Source: Sinanaerobacter chloroacetimidivorans
Lineage (GTDB): Bacteria > Bacillota > Clostridia > Peptostreptococcales > Anaerovoracaceae
DNA: 64,000 nucleotides
Direction: 5' to 3'
Assembly: GCF_018128545.1 (NCBI RefSeq)
Contig: NZ_JAGSND010000019.1
Span: 19,573-83,572, forward strand
The notes beneath the pieces are model-generated. The model saw only the letters and a program-made list of their open reading frames with translations. It was not told the origin of the DNA and searched no databases. Below, one piece after another: positions 9,240 through 18,299 of the stretch; position 1 is the stretch's first letter; the number at the start of each line of letters is the position of its first letter. Position numbers and translations under genes: made by a program.

Positions 9240-9282
9240 ACTTAAGGGTGAAGCGTTATGAATTGCGGGGTGGACGTTATGA
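9225..9282 (+). repeat. 22-bp tandem repeat spanning the trpC stop and trpF start
   Basis: Two 22-base units beginning GGTGAAGCGTTATGAA start at 9225 and 9247; a third, partial unit (GGTGGACGTTATGA) starts at 9269. Each carries an ATGA. The first holds the trpC stop and the last holds the likely trpF start, suggesting slippage duplication of an original ATGA overlap. Confidence 0.85.
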
Positions 9283-9899
9283 CAATGATTAAAATATGCG
9301 GCCTTTTCCGGCAGGAGGATATCGAGTATGTCAATGAGGGCATGCCCGACTACATCGGATTCGTCTTTGCGGAGAGCAAAAGAAAGATCACCAGAGAACA
9401 GGCTGAACACTTTCGAAAAAAGCTGCACCCGAATGTAAAAGCAGTTGGGGTTTTTGTGAAGGCACCTATGGATCAGGTAGCACGTTTATTAAATGACAGG
9501 ATTATTGATATGGCACAATTGCATGGAGGTGAGGATGAAGACTATATCAGGGAACTAAAGAATTTGGCGCCATTTCCGGTCATAAAAGCTGTAAAAGTAG
9601 AGTTCCCGAGCGATATCAACGCCGCTTTGAGCACCTCTGCCGACTACCTGCTGCTGGATCATGGAGCCGGAGGAACCGGAACAAGTTTCAACTGGAAACT
9701 TATCGAGGATAGCCTTCTGCCGACATCAAGCATTCCGTTTTTTCTTGCCGGGGGCTTATCTCTTGAAAATATTCAAGAGGCAATCAATCTGGTGAATCCA
9801 TATGCGGTGGATTTGTCCAGTGGTGTGGAAACAGAAGGCAAAAAGGATAAAAATAAAATATTGGAAGTCGTTAGGAGGGTTCGAAATGACGAAAGGTAG
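9279..9899 (+). CDS. trpF: Phosphoribosylanthranilate isomerase
   Basis: TIM-barrel isomerase acting between TrpD and TrpC in the tryptophan pathway; about 206 residues. Conserved segments are KICGL at the N-terminus, [42 protein letters not shown] and PFFLAGGL. The ATG at 9279 (giving MTMIKICGL) is preferred because family members start a few residues before KICG; an in-frame ATG at 9258 in the preceding repeat copy would add seven residues. Overlaps trpB by 14 bases. Confidence 0.95.
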   Translation: MTMIKICGLFRQEDIEYVNEGMPDYIGFVFAESKRKITREQAEHFRKKLHPNVKAVGVFVKAPMDQVARLLNDRIIDMAQLHGGEDEDYIRELKNLAPFPVIKAVKVEFPSDINAALSTSADYLLLDHGAGGTGTSFNWKLIEDSLLPTSSIPFFLAGGLSLENIQEAINLVNPYAVDLSSGVETEGKKDKNKILEVVRRVRNDER

Positions 9900-11070
9900 A
9901 TATGGGAAACACGGAGGTCAATATATTCCGGAAACACTGATGAATGAAATGATTCATTTGGAAAAGAGCTATGATTATTACAAAAACGACCCGGAGTTTC
10001 AGCGGGAGCTGTCCAAATTGTTGTCTGAATATGCCGGTCGTCCTTCTCTTCTTTACTATGCGGAAAAGATGACCGAGGATCTGGGCGGAGCAAAGATCTA
10101 TCTCAAAAGAGAAGATCTGAACCATACGGGTTCTCATAAAATAAATAACGTTTTGGGTCAGGTCTTGCTGGCTAAAAAAATGGGTAAAACGAGAATTATT
10201 GCAGAAACAGGCGCAGGACAGCACGGAGTGGCCACTGCTACGGCTGCCGCCCTTCTTGGAATGGAATGTGAAATTTTCATGGGGAAGGAGGATACGGACC
10301 GCCAGGCGTTGAATGTTTATAGAATGGAGCTTCTGGGTGCGAAAGTACACCCGGTTACAAGCGGTACCATGACACTGAAAGATGCGGTGAACGAGACCAT
10401 GCGTGAATGGACCGCGAGAGTGCACGATACCCACTATGTTTTGGGTTCGGTTATGGGGCCTCATCCTTTCCCTATGATGGTGCGTGATTTCCAGAAAATC
10501 ATCGGTAAAGAAGCGAGAGAGCAAATCCTTGAGGAAGCCGGAAAATTGCCGGATGCGGTAGTGGCATGCGTCGGGGGAGGAAGCAATGCCATGGGATTAT
10601 TCTATCACTTTATTGAAGATAAAGGCGTTCGTCTTATCGGCTGCGAAGCTGCAGGCCACGGGATCGATACGGAGAAACATGCCGCCACCATTGCGAAGGG
10701 AAAACCGGGAGTCTTTCACGGCATGAAATCCTATTTCTGCCAGGATGATCATGGTCAGATCGCACCTGTGTACTCTATTTCCGCAGGGCTTGATTACCCG
10801 GGTATCGGACCGGAACATGCCTTCCTTCATGATACGGGGAGGGCGGAGTATGTACCGGTGACGGATGATGAAGCTGTGGAAGCCTTTGAGTATCTGGCAC
10901 GGACAGAGGGGATCATCTGTGCCATTGAAAGCGCACACGCTGTAGCGCATGTAAAAAAGATAGCACCGGAAATGGTAAAAGACCAAATTATCATCATTTG
11001 CCTTTCCGGAAGAGGAGATAAGGATGTAGCGGCGATAGCCAGATATAAAGGGGTGAATATTCATGAGTAA
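9886..11070 (+). CDS. trpB: Tryptophan synthase beta chain
   Basis: PLP enzyme condensing indole with serine to give tryptophan; forms the alpha2-beta2 complex with TrpA. 394 residues. The PLP lysine lies in the HTGSHKINN motif; [20 protein letters not shown] (phosphate binding) and the C-terminal SGRGDKD are all present. It is the short TrpB1 type that pairs with TrpA. The start at 9886 ([12 protein letters not shown]) has an AGGAGGG site 8 bases upstream and lies inside the end of trpF. Confidence 0.98.
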   Translation: MTKGRYGKHGGQYIPETLMNEMIHLEKSYDYYKNDPEFQRELSKLLSEYAGRPSLLYYAEKMTEDLGGAKIYLKREDLNHTGSHKINNVLGQVLLAKKMGKTRIIAETGAGQHGVATATAAALLGMECEIFMGKEDTDRQALNVYRMELLGAKVHPVTSGTMTLKDAVNETMREWTARVHDTHYVLGSVMGPHPFPMMVRDFQKIIGKEAREQILEEAGKLPDAVVACVGGGSNAMGLFYHFIEDKGVRLIGCEAAGHGIDTEKHAATIAKGKPGVFHGMKSYFCQDDHGQIAPVYSISAGLDYPGIGPEHAFLHDTGRAEYVPVTDDEAVEAFEYLARTEGIICAIESAHAVAHVKKIAPEMVKDQIIIICLSGRGDKDVAAIARYKGVNIHE

Positions 11071-11836
11071 GATAGAAAAAGCATTTGAAAAAGGCAAGGC
11101 ATTCATCGCCTTTCTTACCGGCGGAGATCCGACGCTGGAAAAGAGTGAGGAGTTTATTTTGGAGATGGTCAGAGGCGGTGCTGACCTTATCGAAATCGGC
11201 ATCCCCTTTTCGGATCCTGTTGCAGAAGGCAGGGTGATTCAGGAGGCAAACATCAGGGCCTTGTCGGCAGGGACGACTACCGACGGCATCTTTCAGCTGG
11301 TAGCTTCCGTCAGGAAAAAGACCGATATTCCCTTGGTATTTCTTACCTATTTGAATCCGGTATTTCATTATGGTTATGAAGCTTTCTTTTCCCGATGCTC
11401 GGAGCTTGGAGTAGATGGTATCATTATCCCGGATTTGCCCTACGAGGAAAAGGATGAGCTTTTCCATACAGCAAAAGAATATGGGGTAGATCTCATTTCC
11501 CTCATTGCCCCCACCTCAGAAGAACGAATCAGGGATATTGCGGCAGAAGCGAGAGGTTTTCTTTATGTGGTGTCCTCCATGGGGGTCACCGGGATGCGCA
11601 GCGAAATAAAGACAGATCTGAAAAGCATCCTCCATTCGGCGAAGAAAGCCGGAAACATCCCCGCTGCGGTCGGATTTGGCATCAATACGCCGGATCAGGC
11701 GAAGGAGATTGCGCAGTTTGCAGATGGCGTGATCGTTGGCAGCGCCATTGTAAAAATCATTGAGCAGTACGGGCAGGAGGCAGGGCCGTATATCTATGAC
11801 TATGTAAAAAGCATGAAAGATGCGATTAAGGAGTGA
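11063..11836 (+). CDS. trpA: Tryptophan synthase alpha chain
   Basis: Cleaves indole-3-glycerol phosphate to indole and glyceraldehyde-3-phosphate, passing indole to TrpB. 257 residues with [10 protein letters not shown], the catalytic glutamate in [26 protein letters not shown] and SSMGVTG. The usual catalytic aspartate site appears as GIIIPDLP. Overlaps trpB by 8 bases. Confidence 0.97.
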   Translation: MSKIEKAFEKGKAFIAFLTGGDPTLEKSEEFILEMVRGGADLIEIGIPFSDPVAEGRVIQEANIRALSAGTTTDGIFQLVASVRKKTDIPLVFLTYLNPVFHYGYEAFFSRCSELGVDGIIIPDLPYEEKDELFHTAKEYGVDLISLIAPTSEERIRDIAAEARGFLYVVSSMGVTGMRSEIKTDLKSILHSAKKAGNIPAAVGFGINTPDQAKEIAQFADGVIVGSAIVKIIEQYGQEAGPYIYDYVKSMKDAIKE

Positions 11837-11842
11837 TCCCCT

Positions 11843-12856
11843 ATGGTATTAGTATTGTCACCGGAAGCTCCCGAATACAAAATAGCAGATTTGGTGCAAA
11901 GGCTGGAAGCGGACGGATTTGCTGCGTTACTGAACAGAAATGGGGAAGAGACGATCCTGTGCCTCATCGGGGACACGGGAAATTTAGACCCGGATGAATT
12001 GGCAGAATCCAATGATATCGTTGCTTCTGCAAGGCGGATTCAGGAGCCGTATAAAGCCGTTAACAGGCGGGTGCATCCTCAGGCGACTCTGGTGCAGGCG
12101 GGAAATACCTTTATCGGAGAAGGAAGATTTACCGTGATTTCCGGCCCCTGTTCGGTGGAAAGCAGAGAGCAGATTCTGGAAGTGGCAAAGTCTGTGAAAG
12201 CCAGCGGCGCAGCCGTTTTAAGAGGAGGTGTTTTTAAGCCCAGAACCTCTCCATACTCCTTCCAGGGTCTTCAGGAGGAAGGACTGGCAATGCTTCTTGA
12301 AGCAAAACAGGAAACCGGACTGCCCGTCGTGACGGAAATTATGAATCAGACACAGCTTTCCTTGATGGATTACATTGACATGATCCAGATCGGTGCCCGA
12401 AATATGCAGAACTTTGATCTTTTAAGAGAAGTAGGAAAATCCGATAAACCGGTACTGCTGAAAAGAGGCCTGGCAAATACCATCGAAGAGCTGCTGATGA
12501 GTGCGGAATATATCCTGTCTGAGGGAAATCAGCAGGTGATTTTATGTGAGAGAGGTATCCGGACTTTTGAAACCATGACAAGAAATACCCTGGATTTGTC
12601 CGCTGTACCTTTACTGAAGGAAAAAACCCATTTGCCTGTTATCGTAGATCCCAGCCATGCAGCCGGAATCCGAAGGCTGGTGGCTCCGCTTTCCAAGGCG
12701 GCCATTGCTGTCGGTGCAGATGGGTTAATGGTGGAGACCAGCAGCAATCCTTCGGAAGCGCTCTCTGACGGGAAACAGTCGCTGGATTTAAAACAATTCG
12801 AAGCGTTAATGATTGATATCAGAAAAAGGGCGGAATTCGAAGGAAAATTAATATAA
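11843..12856 (+). CDS. aroF: 3-deoxy-7-phosphoheptulonate (DAHP) synthase, type I-beta with N-terminal regulatory domain
   Basis: First enzyme of the shikimate pathway, joining phosphoenolpyruvate and erythrose-4-phosphate. 337 residues: an N-terminal ferredoxin-like domain (about 1-68), as in Thermotoga-type DAHP synthase where it mediates aromatic amino acid inhibition, then the KDSA-related barrel with SGPCSVES, RGGVFKPRTSPYSFQG, IGARNMQNFDLL, LLKRGL and DPSHAAG. It follows trpA by 6 bases, so it is the last gene under the Trp T-box. This couples carbon entry into chorismate directly to tRNA-Trp charging. Confidence 0.95.
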   Translation: MVLVLSPEAPEYKIADLVQRLEADGFAALLNRNGEETILCLIGDTGNLDPDELAESNDIVASARRIQEPYKAVNRRVHPQATLVQAGNTFIGEGRFTVISGPCSVESREQILEVAKSVKASGAAVLRGGVFKPRTSPYSFQGLQEEGLAMLLEAKQETGLPVVTEIMNQTQLSLMDYIDMIQIGARNMQNFDLLREVGKSDKPVLLKRGLANTIEELLMSAEYILSEGNQQVILCERGIRTFETMTRNTLDLSAVPLLKEKTHLPVIVDPSHAAGIRRLVAPLSKAAIAVGADGLMVETSSNPSEALSDGKQSLDLKQFEALMIDIRKRAEFEGKLI

Positions 12857-12864
12857 AAATAGAG

Positions 12865-12882
12865 TTGTTAAACTATTGACAA
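12865..12882 (+). promoter_or_regulatory. Candidate Rex box 1
   Basis: TTGTTAAACTATTGACAA matches the clostridial Rex consensus TTGTTAA-N4-TTAACAA at 13 of 14 fixed positions. It overlaps the -35 hexamer of the first pfl promoter, where binding of the NADH-sensing repressor would block polymerase. Confidence 0.6.
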
Positions 12883-12904
12883 ATTGTCCATTCCGGTATA
12901 TGAT
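12876..12904 (+). promoter_or_regulatory. pfl promoter P1
   Basis: TTGACA (12876-12881), 17 bases, TATGAT (12899-12904). It lies between the two candidate Rex boxes. Confidence 0.6.
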
Positions 12905-12911
12905 ATAGGCA

Positions 12912-12929
12912 TTGACAATTAATTAACAA
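12912..12929 (+). promoter_or_regulatory. Candidate Rex box 2
   Basis: TTGACAATTAATTAACAA matches TTGTTAA-N4-TTAACAA at 12 of 14 fixed positions and lies at the predicted start of transcription of promoter P1. Confidence 0.55.
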
Positions 12930-13009
12930 CCCAATTGATAGTCGATCGCTAACATTCTATTCAAATGGGAAAAGGGACAAAAAAAATAAATATTGGTTAA
13001 ATTAGATCA

Positions 13010-13039
13010 TTGACAGATTACAGTTTCCTATACTATAAT
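13010..13039 (+). promoter_or_regulatory. pfl promoter P2
   Basis: TTGACA (13010-13015), 18 bases, TATAAT (13034-13039). Transcription from here would start near 13046, just before the riboswitch. Confidence 0.65.
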
Positions 13040-13061
13040 CAAGTCATAAATAATCAGACTT

Positions 13062-13164
13062 CATTACTGACGGATAATTGTGGGTAACCACAGGGGAATG
13101 AATGTCTCAGTTTAGCCGACCGTCTGGGCAATATTTGGTTTTACCGAATGTTGCTCTTTTTTTA
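13062..13164 (+). promoter_or_regulatory. ZTP (pfl-motif) riboswitch with overlapping terminator
   Basis: The leader folds as a ZTP/ZMP aptamer: GACGG (13069-13073) pairs with CCGTC (13120-13124), GTGG/CCAC forms the next helix (near 13080-13091), GGGGAATGA follows, and the conserved 3' element CCG-TCTGGGCA ends at 13130. The terminator stem (13126-13138 with 13144-13156, then eight T) begins inside the conserved 3' element, so ligand binding would prevent termination. The motif was first named for its association with pfl genes, and the next gene is pflB. Class assignment is by eye. Confidence 0.82.
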
Positions 13165-13261
13165 TTCTCAGATTTGTCATCGTTTCATTTTCAGCAGACA
13201 AAGAATAAAAAAGAGCAGGGTGATAAAGCCAGGTATTTTGTGTAAATGGAAGGAGATTGTG

Positions 13262-15493
13262 ATGAATTACGCTGCATGGGAAAATTTTAACGATGGAAAC
13301 TGGAAACAAGAAATTGATGTAAGGGATTTTATTCAGAAGAATTATACGCCCTATGAGGGAAATGAGGACTTTTTAACGGGAACTACCGAGCGTACTGAAA
13401 AACTGTTGGCAAAATTAAATCTCCTGCTTGATCAGGAGAGGGAAAGAGGAGGGGTTCTTGATATTGATACCCAGACAGTCAGCTCCCTTACCAACTATAA
13501 GCCTGGATATCTGGACCAGGAGCTTGAGATCATTGTGGGACTTCAGACCGATGCGCCGTTAAAAAGAGGCGTGAATCCCTTCGGCGGAGTCAATATGACC
13601 CGCAGGGCATGCGAGGCTTATGGCTATCATCTTTCGGAAAAGGTGGAAAATGAATTCAAGTACAGAACCACCCACAACGACGGAGTATTTCGTGTTTATA
13701 ATGAGGATATCAAAGCAGCACGTAATTGCGGCATTATCACCGGATTGCCCGACGCCTACGGAAGAGGACGAATCATTGGAGACTATCGGAGAGTGGCTCT
13801 TTACGGTGTGGATGTATTGATTGATTTTAAAGAAAAAGACAAGCAGGAGCTGGGAACCCAGGCCATGGATACAGAAACCATCCGTCAACTGGAAGAACTG
13901 TTCCAGCAGATCGCTTTTTTAAAGAAGCTAAAAGAGATGGCTGCTCTTTACGGCTTCGATATTTCCAAGCCTGCGGAGGACGCAAAACAAGCGGTTCAAT
14001 GGCTTTATCTCGGTTATTTGGGCTCTATTAAAGAGCAAAACGGTGCAGCTATGAGCCTGGGGAGAGTCAGCACCTTTTTGGATATTTACATGGAGCGGGA
14101 TCTGAAAAACGGAATCCTGACGGAACAGGAAGCGCAGGAACTCTTTGATGATTTTGTACTGAAGCTGCGAATGGCCAGGCATTTAAGAACGCCCGAATAC
14201 AATGAACTATTTGCAGGCGATCCCCTTTGGATTACAGAAGCAGTAGGAGGAATGGGGGAAGACGGAAGAACTCTTGTTACCAAAAGTTCATATCGTTTGC
14301 TCCATACGTTATATAACCTGGAACCATCCGCGGAACCAAATCTAACGATACTGTGGTCCAGCGCCCTTCCCGATAACTTCAAACGTTATGTGGCGAAGGT
14401 TTCCTGTGATACCGATGCTCTTCAATATGAAAATGATGATGTGATGCGTCCGGGATTCGGGGATGATTATGCAATTGCCTGCTGTGTTTCCGCCATGAAA
14501 GTGGGAAAGGACATGCAGTTTTTCGGAGCCAGGGCCAATCTTGCCAAACTGCTGCTGATGAGTCTGAATGGGGGCCGTGATGAAATGAACGGAGAGCAGG
14601 TGGCTCCTTATCAAAAGCCTTATGAAGGCGAATATCTGGACTATGACCAAGTTTTGGAATCCATGGCTTTCTATCGTGAATGGCTGGCGAAAACCTATGT
14701 AAACGCCATGAATATCATCCATTATATGCATGACAAATATGCCTACGAAAAGACTCAAATGGCTCTCCATGATACTGCAGTACATCGCTTTATGGCCTTT
14801 GGCGTAGCCGGAATGTCCGTACTTGCAGATTCCCTTTCCGCAATAAAACATGCCAAGGTCAGAGTCCTCCGGGATCAGACTGGTCTGATTCAGGATTTTG
14901 AGACAACCGGTGAGTATCCTGCCTTCGGAAATGATGAGGATGAAGTAGACAGCATTGCCAAAGAACAGGTACGGCTATTTGCAGCGGAACTGAAAAAACA
15001 GAAAACTTACAGGGATGCAGAACATACCTTATCGATCCTTACGATCACCTCCAATGTTGTATACGGGAAAAAGACCGGCTCAACGCCTGACGGCAGAAGG
15101 TCTGGAGAACCTTTTGCACCAGGGGCCAATCCAATGCATAATCGGGAAAAAAATGGTGCACTGGCCTCATTGAACTCCGTTGCCAAGCTGACTTATGATA
15201 TCTGTAAGGACGGTATATCCAATACCTTTACCATCGTACCCCAAGCACTAGGCCATACCGCTGAGGAACGTTATGGAAATCTGGTCTCCATCTTAGATGG
15301 TTACTTCAGCCAAAATGCCCACCATATCAATGTGAACGTTTTAAATAGGGAAACCTTGATAGAAGCAAGTGAATATCCGGAAAAATATCCGAATCTCACC
15401 ATCCGTGTTTCCGGCTATGCGGTGAATTTCCATAAGCTGTCCCAAAAACAACAGCAGGAGGTCATTTCAAGAACCTTCCATGAGGCAATGTAA
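13262..15493 (+). CDS. pflB: Formate C-acetyltransferase (pyruvate formate-lyase)
   Basis: Glycyl-radical enzyme converting pyruvate and CoA to acetyl-CoA and formate under anaerobiosis. 743 residues, full length. The adjacent catalytic cysteines are C407-C408 (ACCVSAM) and the radical glycine is G718 in RVSGYAVNF near the C-terminus. The ATG at 13262 has a GGAAGGAG site 6 bases upstream; the longer in-frame extension runs back into the terminator and is not used. The stop codon overlaps the start of pflA by one base. Upstream control combines candidate Rex boxes and a ZTP riboswitch, linking it to NADH and to 10-formyl-tetrahydrofolate status. Confidence 0.97.
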   Translation: MNYAAWENFNDGNWKQEIDVRDFIQKNYTPYEGNEDFLTGTTERTEKLLAKLNLLLDQERERGGVLDIDTQTVSSLTNYKPGYLDQELEIIVGLQTDAPLKRGVNPFGGVNMTRRACEAYGYHLSEKVENEFKYRTTHNDGVFRVYNEDIKAARNCGIITGLPDAYGRGRIIGDYRRVALYGVDVLIDFKEKDKQELGTQAMDTETIRQLEELFQQIAFLKKLKEMAALYGFDISKPAEDAKQAVQWLYLGYLGSIKEQNGAAMSLGRVSTFLDIYMERDLKNGILTEQEAQELFDDFVLKLRMARHLRTPEYNELFAGDPLWITEAVGGMGEDGRTLVTKSSYRLLHTLYNLEPSAEPNLTILWSSALPDNFKRYVAKVSCDTDALQYENDDVMRPGFGDDYAIACCVSAMKVGKDMQFFGARANLAKLLLMSLNGGRDEMNGEQVAPYQKPYEGEYLDYDQVLESMAFYREWLAKTYVNAMNIIHYMHDKYAYEKTQMALHDTAVHRFMAFGVAGMSVLADSLSAIKHAKVRVLRDQTGLIQDFETTGEYPAFGNDEDEVDSIAKEQVRLFAAELKKQKTYRDAEHTLSILTITSNVVYGKKTGSTPDGRRSGEPFAPGANPMHNREKNGALASLNSVAKLTYDICKDGISNTFTIVPQALGHTAEERYGNLVSILDGYFSQNAHHINVNVLNRETLIEASEYPEKYPNLTIRVSGYAVNFHKLSQKQQQEVISRTFHEAM

Positions 15494-16194
15494 TGAAAGG
15501 GATTATACATTCTTTTCAGAGTATGGGTGCGGTAGACGGCCCAGGGCTCCGCTATGTCATCTTCATGCAGGGCTGCCCCTTAAGATGTGTTTACTGCCAT
15601 AATCCTGACACCTGGACTCCGGAGGGCAGGGCGTACAGCGTTGAGGAAGTCTTTCAGAAAATAATGCGCTATCGGGCGTATTTCGGGAAGGAAGGCGGAG
15701 TAACCGTTTCAGGGGGAGAACCCCTGCTTCAATGGGAGTTTGTTGCTGCGCTTTTTGCAAAGCTGAAAAATGCCGGCATTCATACTGCTCTGGATACTTC
15801 CGGAATCGGCTCTATGGAAGGTGCACGAACTGTTTTGGAAGGAACCGACCTGGTTTTGTGCGATGTCAAGTTTTCCAGTGAGGCAGAATATCAAAAATAC
15901 TGCAAGGCAGACATGAAAAAGGTACTTTCATTTCTCAGGCTTACGGAAGACATGAAAATTCCTCTATGGATTCGGCATGTGGTGGTTCCGGGACTTACCA
16001 ACAGAGAAGAATCCTTGGCAGAGATTATGGAAATCTCCGAAGGATTATCGAATTTCAAGAAAATAGAATTCCTGCCGTTTAAAAAGCTTTGTACTGTAAA
16101 GTACAAAGCTTTAGGCATCCCTTTTCTCCTGGAACAATGTGATGAATGTCCGGATAGTGCAATAGAAGAGATCCGGCTTAAGTTTGGAGTGTGA
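15493..16194 (+). CDS. pflA: Pyruvate formate-lyase-activating enzyme
   Basis: Radical SAM enzyme that abstracts hydrogen from the PflB glycine to switch it on. 233 residues. The 4Fe-4S cysteine motif is CPLRCVYCHNPDTW (CxxxCxxC) near residue 29, followed by the SAM-binding GGVTVSGGEPLLQ and the C-terminal IRHVVVPGLT. One-base overlap with pflB (TAATG) indicates coupled translation. Confidence 0.97.
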   Translation: MKGIIHSFQSMGAVDGPGLRYVIFMQGCPLRCVYCHNPDTWTPEGRAYSVEEVFQKIMRYRAYFGKEGGVTVSGGEPLLQWEFVAALFAKLKNAGIHTALDTSGIGSMEGARTVLEGTDLVLCDVKFSSEAEYQKYCKADMKKVLSFLRLTEDMKIPLWIRHVVVPGLTNREESLAEIMEISEGLSNFKKIEFLPFKKLCTVKYKALGIPFLLEQCDECPDSAIEEIRLKFGV

Positions 16195-16222
16195 GTCTTT
16201 CTGCAAGAAGCATACTATTATA

Positions 16223-16996
16223 TCATTGCTTTTCACACGTTACGCAGAGAGCGATAATCAAATTTGCCTTTATTGTGCCGTCCGGGCATAAAATAAGGTC
16301 TCTTCCTATGTTATTCGTGGCCAGTCTTGTTTCACAAGCTGGATTGCAGAATTCACTGAAACGTGGTAAGAATGCACTGTTTCTCGTTGAAGGCATGCAT
16401 AACTCGAAGAAATTAGTCAGTATTAACGGAGTACGGCAATCTGCGATATTTACGTTCGCACAGACCGTGAATACAACCTCTCGGTCGGATCTGTCACTGA
16501 GCAGTAAATCCATAGTTACCAGAACGTCGCCGGAAATGGCGATGTTTTGTGTGCCGAATATTGGGGTACCTTTACACTGTTCATCACAGTCATCTGTATC
16601 GGCAAAGAGCACCTTTTCGGAAAATGTTCCGTCTGGACCAACAACTTTCACCTCTTCACAGTGCGCATCCTGAATAAACGTGGCACCTGAGATCGTGGTG
16701 TTTACATCTAAAGTAAGGTTTGACGGATCTTCCACATTCAGCGGGTTAAAGAACCTCTTGCAGCGAATGTCTATGACTCTTCTCAGCCTGTGACCCTTTG
16801 GAATGGCTGGTGAAAAGCATTGATTTGTCACAGTTTTCAGCCCTTGTAGATTAAAAAGAACAGCATCGTATACCTTCTGAACAAAGATGGGCTCAGATAC
16901 TACGTCCTTTAAATTTCCGCTAAACTCGCAGAGCTGGTTTGCATTGCAGCATTTTTGAAAGAGGTCCGGCGATATGTTGCCACCGAAACAACTCAT
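16223..16996 (-). CDS. Cysteine-rich protein of unknown function
   Basis: 257 residues with 17 cysteines, no signal peptide and no membrane segment. Start fixed by an AGGAGGG site upstream of the ATG at 16996. The cysteines are spread over the protein (KCC near 16, DDCDEQC near 136, FCNPAC near 220, VTC at the end) and the body is rich in beta-prone, Thr/Val/Asn sequence, including a VVGPDGTFSEKVLFAD stretch. I have the impression of similar proteins in spore-forming Clostridia, and a spore-coat or exosporium role is plausible, but this is inference and no domain is recognised. It stands alone, convergent with pflA. Confidence 0.7.
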   Translation of the reverse strand: MSCFGGNISPDLFQKCCNANQLCEFSGNLKDVVSEPIFVQKVYDAVLFNLQGLKTVTNQCFSPAIPKGHRLRRVIDIRCKRFFNPLNVEDPSNLTLDVNTTISGATFIQDAHCEEVKVVGPDGTFSEKVLFADTDDCDEQCKGTPIFGTQNIAISGDVLVTMDLLLSDRSDREVVFTVCANVNIADCRTPLILTNFFELCMPSTRNSAFLPRFSEFCNPACETRLATNNIGRDLILCPDGTIKANLIIALCVTCEKQ

Positions 16997-17213
16997 ATAT
17001 TTCCCTCCTTTAACCGGTCTTTTAATTATTTCTTTTCAAGGTCAGTATATTCACGTTTCAATGTTTGTGTTACTTTACACAAAAAAATATAGATTGCAGA
17101 AAGTATAAGATTCTTATTATTTTCTGAGGGTATAATAAACCATAAAGCCGGTTTCATCCGGTTGCTATTTCAATATTCCCGTCGAATTGCAGAGAAAGGT
17201 AAGGAAGGTGAAT

Positions 17214-18182
17214 ATGATGTCTGAACAAAACAGAAAAGAAATTTATTTAGCCGGCGGCTGTTTCTGGGGACTTCAGAAATTCCTGGATGAAATCTCAGGG
17301 GTTCTTGAGACAGAAGTTGGATATGCCAATGGCAGAACTCAGTGTCCGACCTATGAAGCGGTTTGCTATTCCAACACCGGTCATGCTGAAACGGTAAAAG
17401 TAATCTACGACTCCGCTGTTTTAAGCCTCACCAGGCTGTTGTCCCTGTACTACAAAGTAATCGATCCTACCGCATTGAACAGACAGGGTCATGATGTGGG
17501 AAGCCAGTACCGTACAGGTATTTATTATGTGGATCCTGAGGATCAGCCCGTCATCAGGCAATCCCTGGATCTGCTGCAAAAGGAATATCAAAAGCCCATT
17601 GCAGTGGAATTGAAACCATTGGAGAACTATTCCCCGGCTGAAGAATATCATCAAAAATATTTGAATAAAAATCCCGGCGGTTATTGCCACATTGGAGCAG
17701 AACACTTTGATTTGGCCAGAAACTCTATCGTTGATCCAATGGACTATCAGGCTGCTTCCGATGGGGAACTGAAGGAGAAGCTCTCCCCATTACAGTATGA
17801 TGTTACCATGAAGCATGCTACGGAAGCTCCTTATGCCAATGAGTACTGGAATCATTATGAAGAAGGTATCTATGTTGATATTACAACAGGTGAGCCTTTA
17901 TTCACTTCAAAGGATAAATTTGAGGCCTGCGGCTGGCCGTCTTTTTCAAAACCCATCGATCCGGGAGTGGTGAAGAGCAGAAAAGACAGGTCTCTCGGAA
18001 TGGTTCGTGATGAAGTGTCAAGCAGAGTGGGAAATGCACATTTGGGACATGTTTTTCAAGACGGTCCGATGGAACTCGGGGGGATGCGATATTGCATTAA
18101 CAGCGCCTCTCTGCGATTTGTACCAAAGGATAAAATGGCGGAGGAAGGATACGCAAAATATCTTTCCCTTCTGGAGGAATAA
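17214..18182 (+). CDS. msrAB: Bifunctional methionine sulfoxide reductase MsrA-MsrB
   Basis: Repairs both epimers of methionine sulfoxide. About 322 residues: MsrA first (catalytic cysteine in GGCFWG, then GYANG, GHAE, the TALNRQGHDVGSQYR segment), then MsrB from about residue 185 (YDVTMKHATEAP, CGWPSFSKP and the catalytic cysteine in RYCINSASLRF). The MsrB zinc CxxC pairs are absent (VDITTGEPLF at that place), as in the zinc-free MsrB group. Start at ATG 17214 follows an AAGGAAGG site; ATG 17217 is equally possible. Confidence 0.95.
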   Translation: MMSEQNRKEIYLAGGCFWGLQKFLDEISGVLETEVGYANGRTQCPTYEAVCYSNTGHAETVKVIYDSAVLSLTRLLSLYYKVIDPTALNRQGHDVGSQYRTGIYYVDPEDQPVIRQSLDLLQKEYQKPIAVELKPLENYSPAEEYHQKYLNKNPGGYCHIGAEHFDLARNSIVDPMDYQAASDGELKEKLSPLQYDVTMKHATEAPYANEYWNHYEEGIYVDITTGEPLFTSKDKFEACGWPSFSKPIDPGVVKSRKDRSLGMVRDEVSSRVGNAHLGHVFQDGPMELGGMRYCINSASLRFVPKDKMAEEGYAKYLSLLEE

Positions 18183-18196
18183 CCAAAAGAAACGGT

Positions 18197-18224
18197 TTGA
18201 TTCATTAGTAAAATTTGCTATAAT
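18197..18224 (+). promoter_or_regulatory. Promoter for the transglutaminase-like gene
   Basis: TTGATT (18197-18202), 16 bases, TATAAT (18219-18224) with an extended TGC before the -10. Confidence 0.55.
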
Positions 18225-18299
18225 GTATAATGCTTCAATATAGAAGAAAATGATGCGATCATTTTAAATATGCTATTATTAATGTAGTGGAGAGTAGCA

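Noticed and set aside
16191..16673. Open frame of 160 codons on the plus strand after pflA
   Set aside because: It lies antisense within the Cys-rich gene, whose minus-strand frame is longer and has a clear ribosome site; the plus frame has none.
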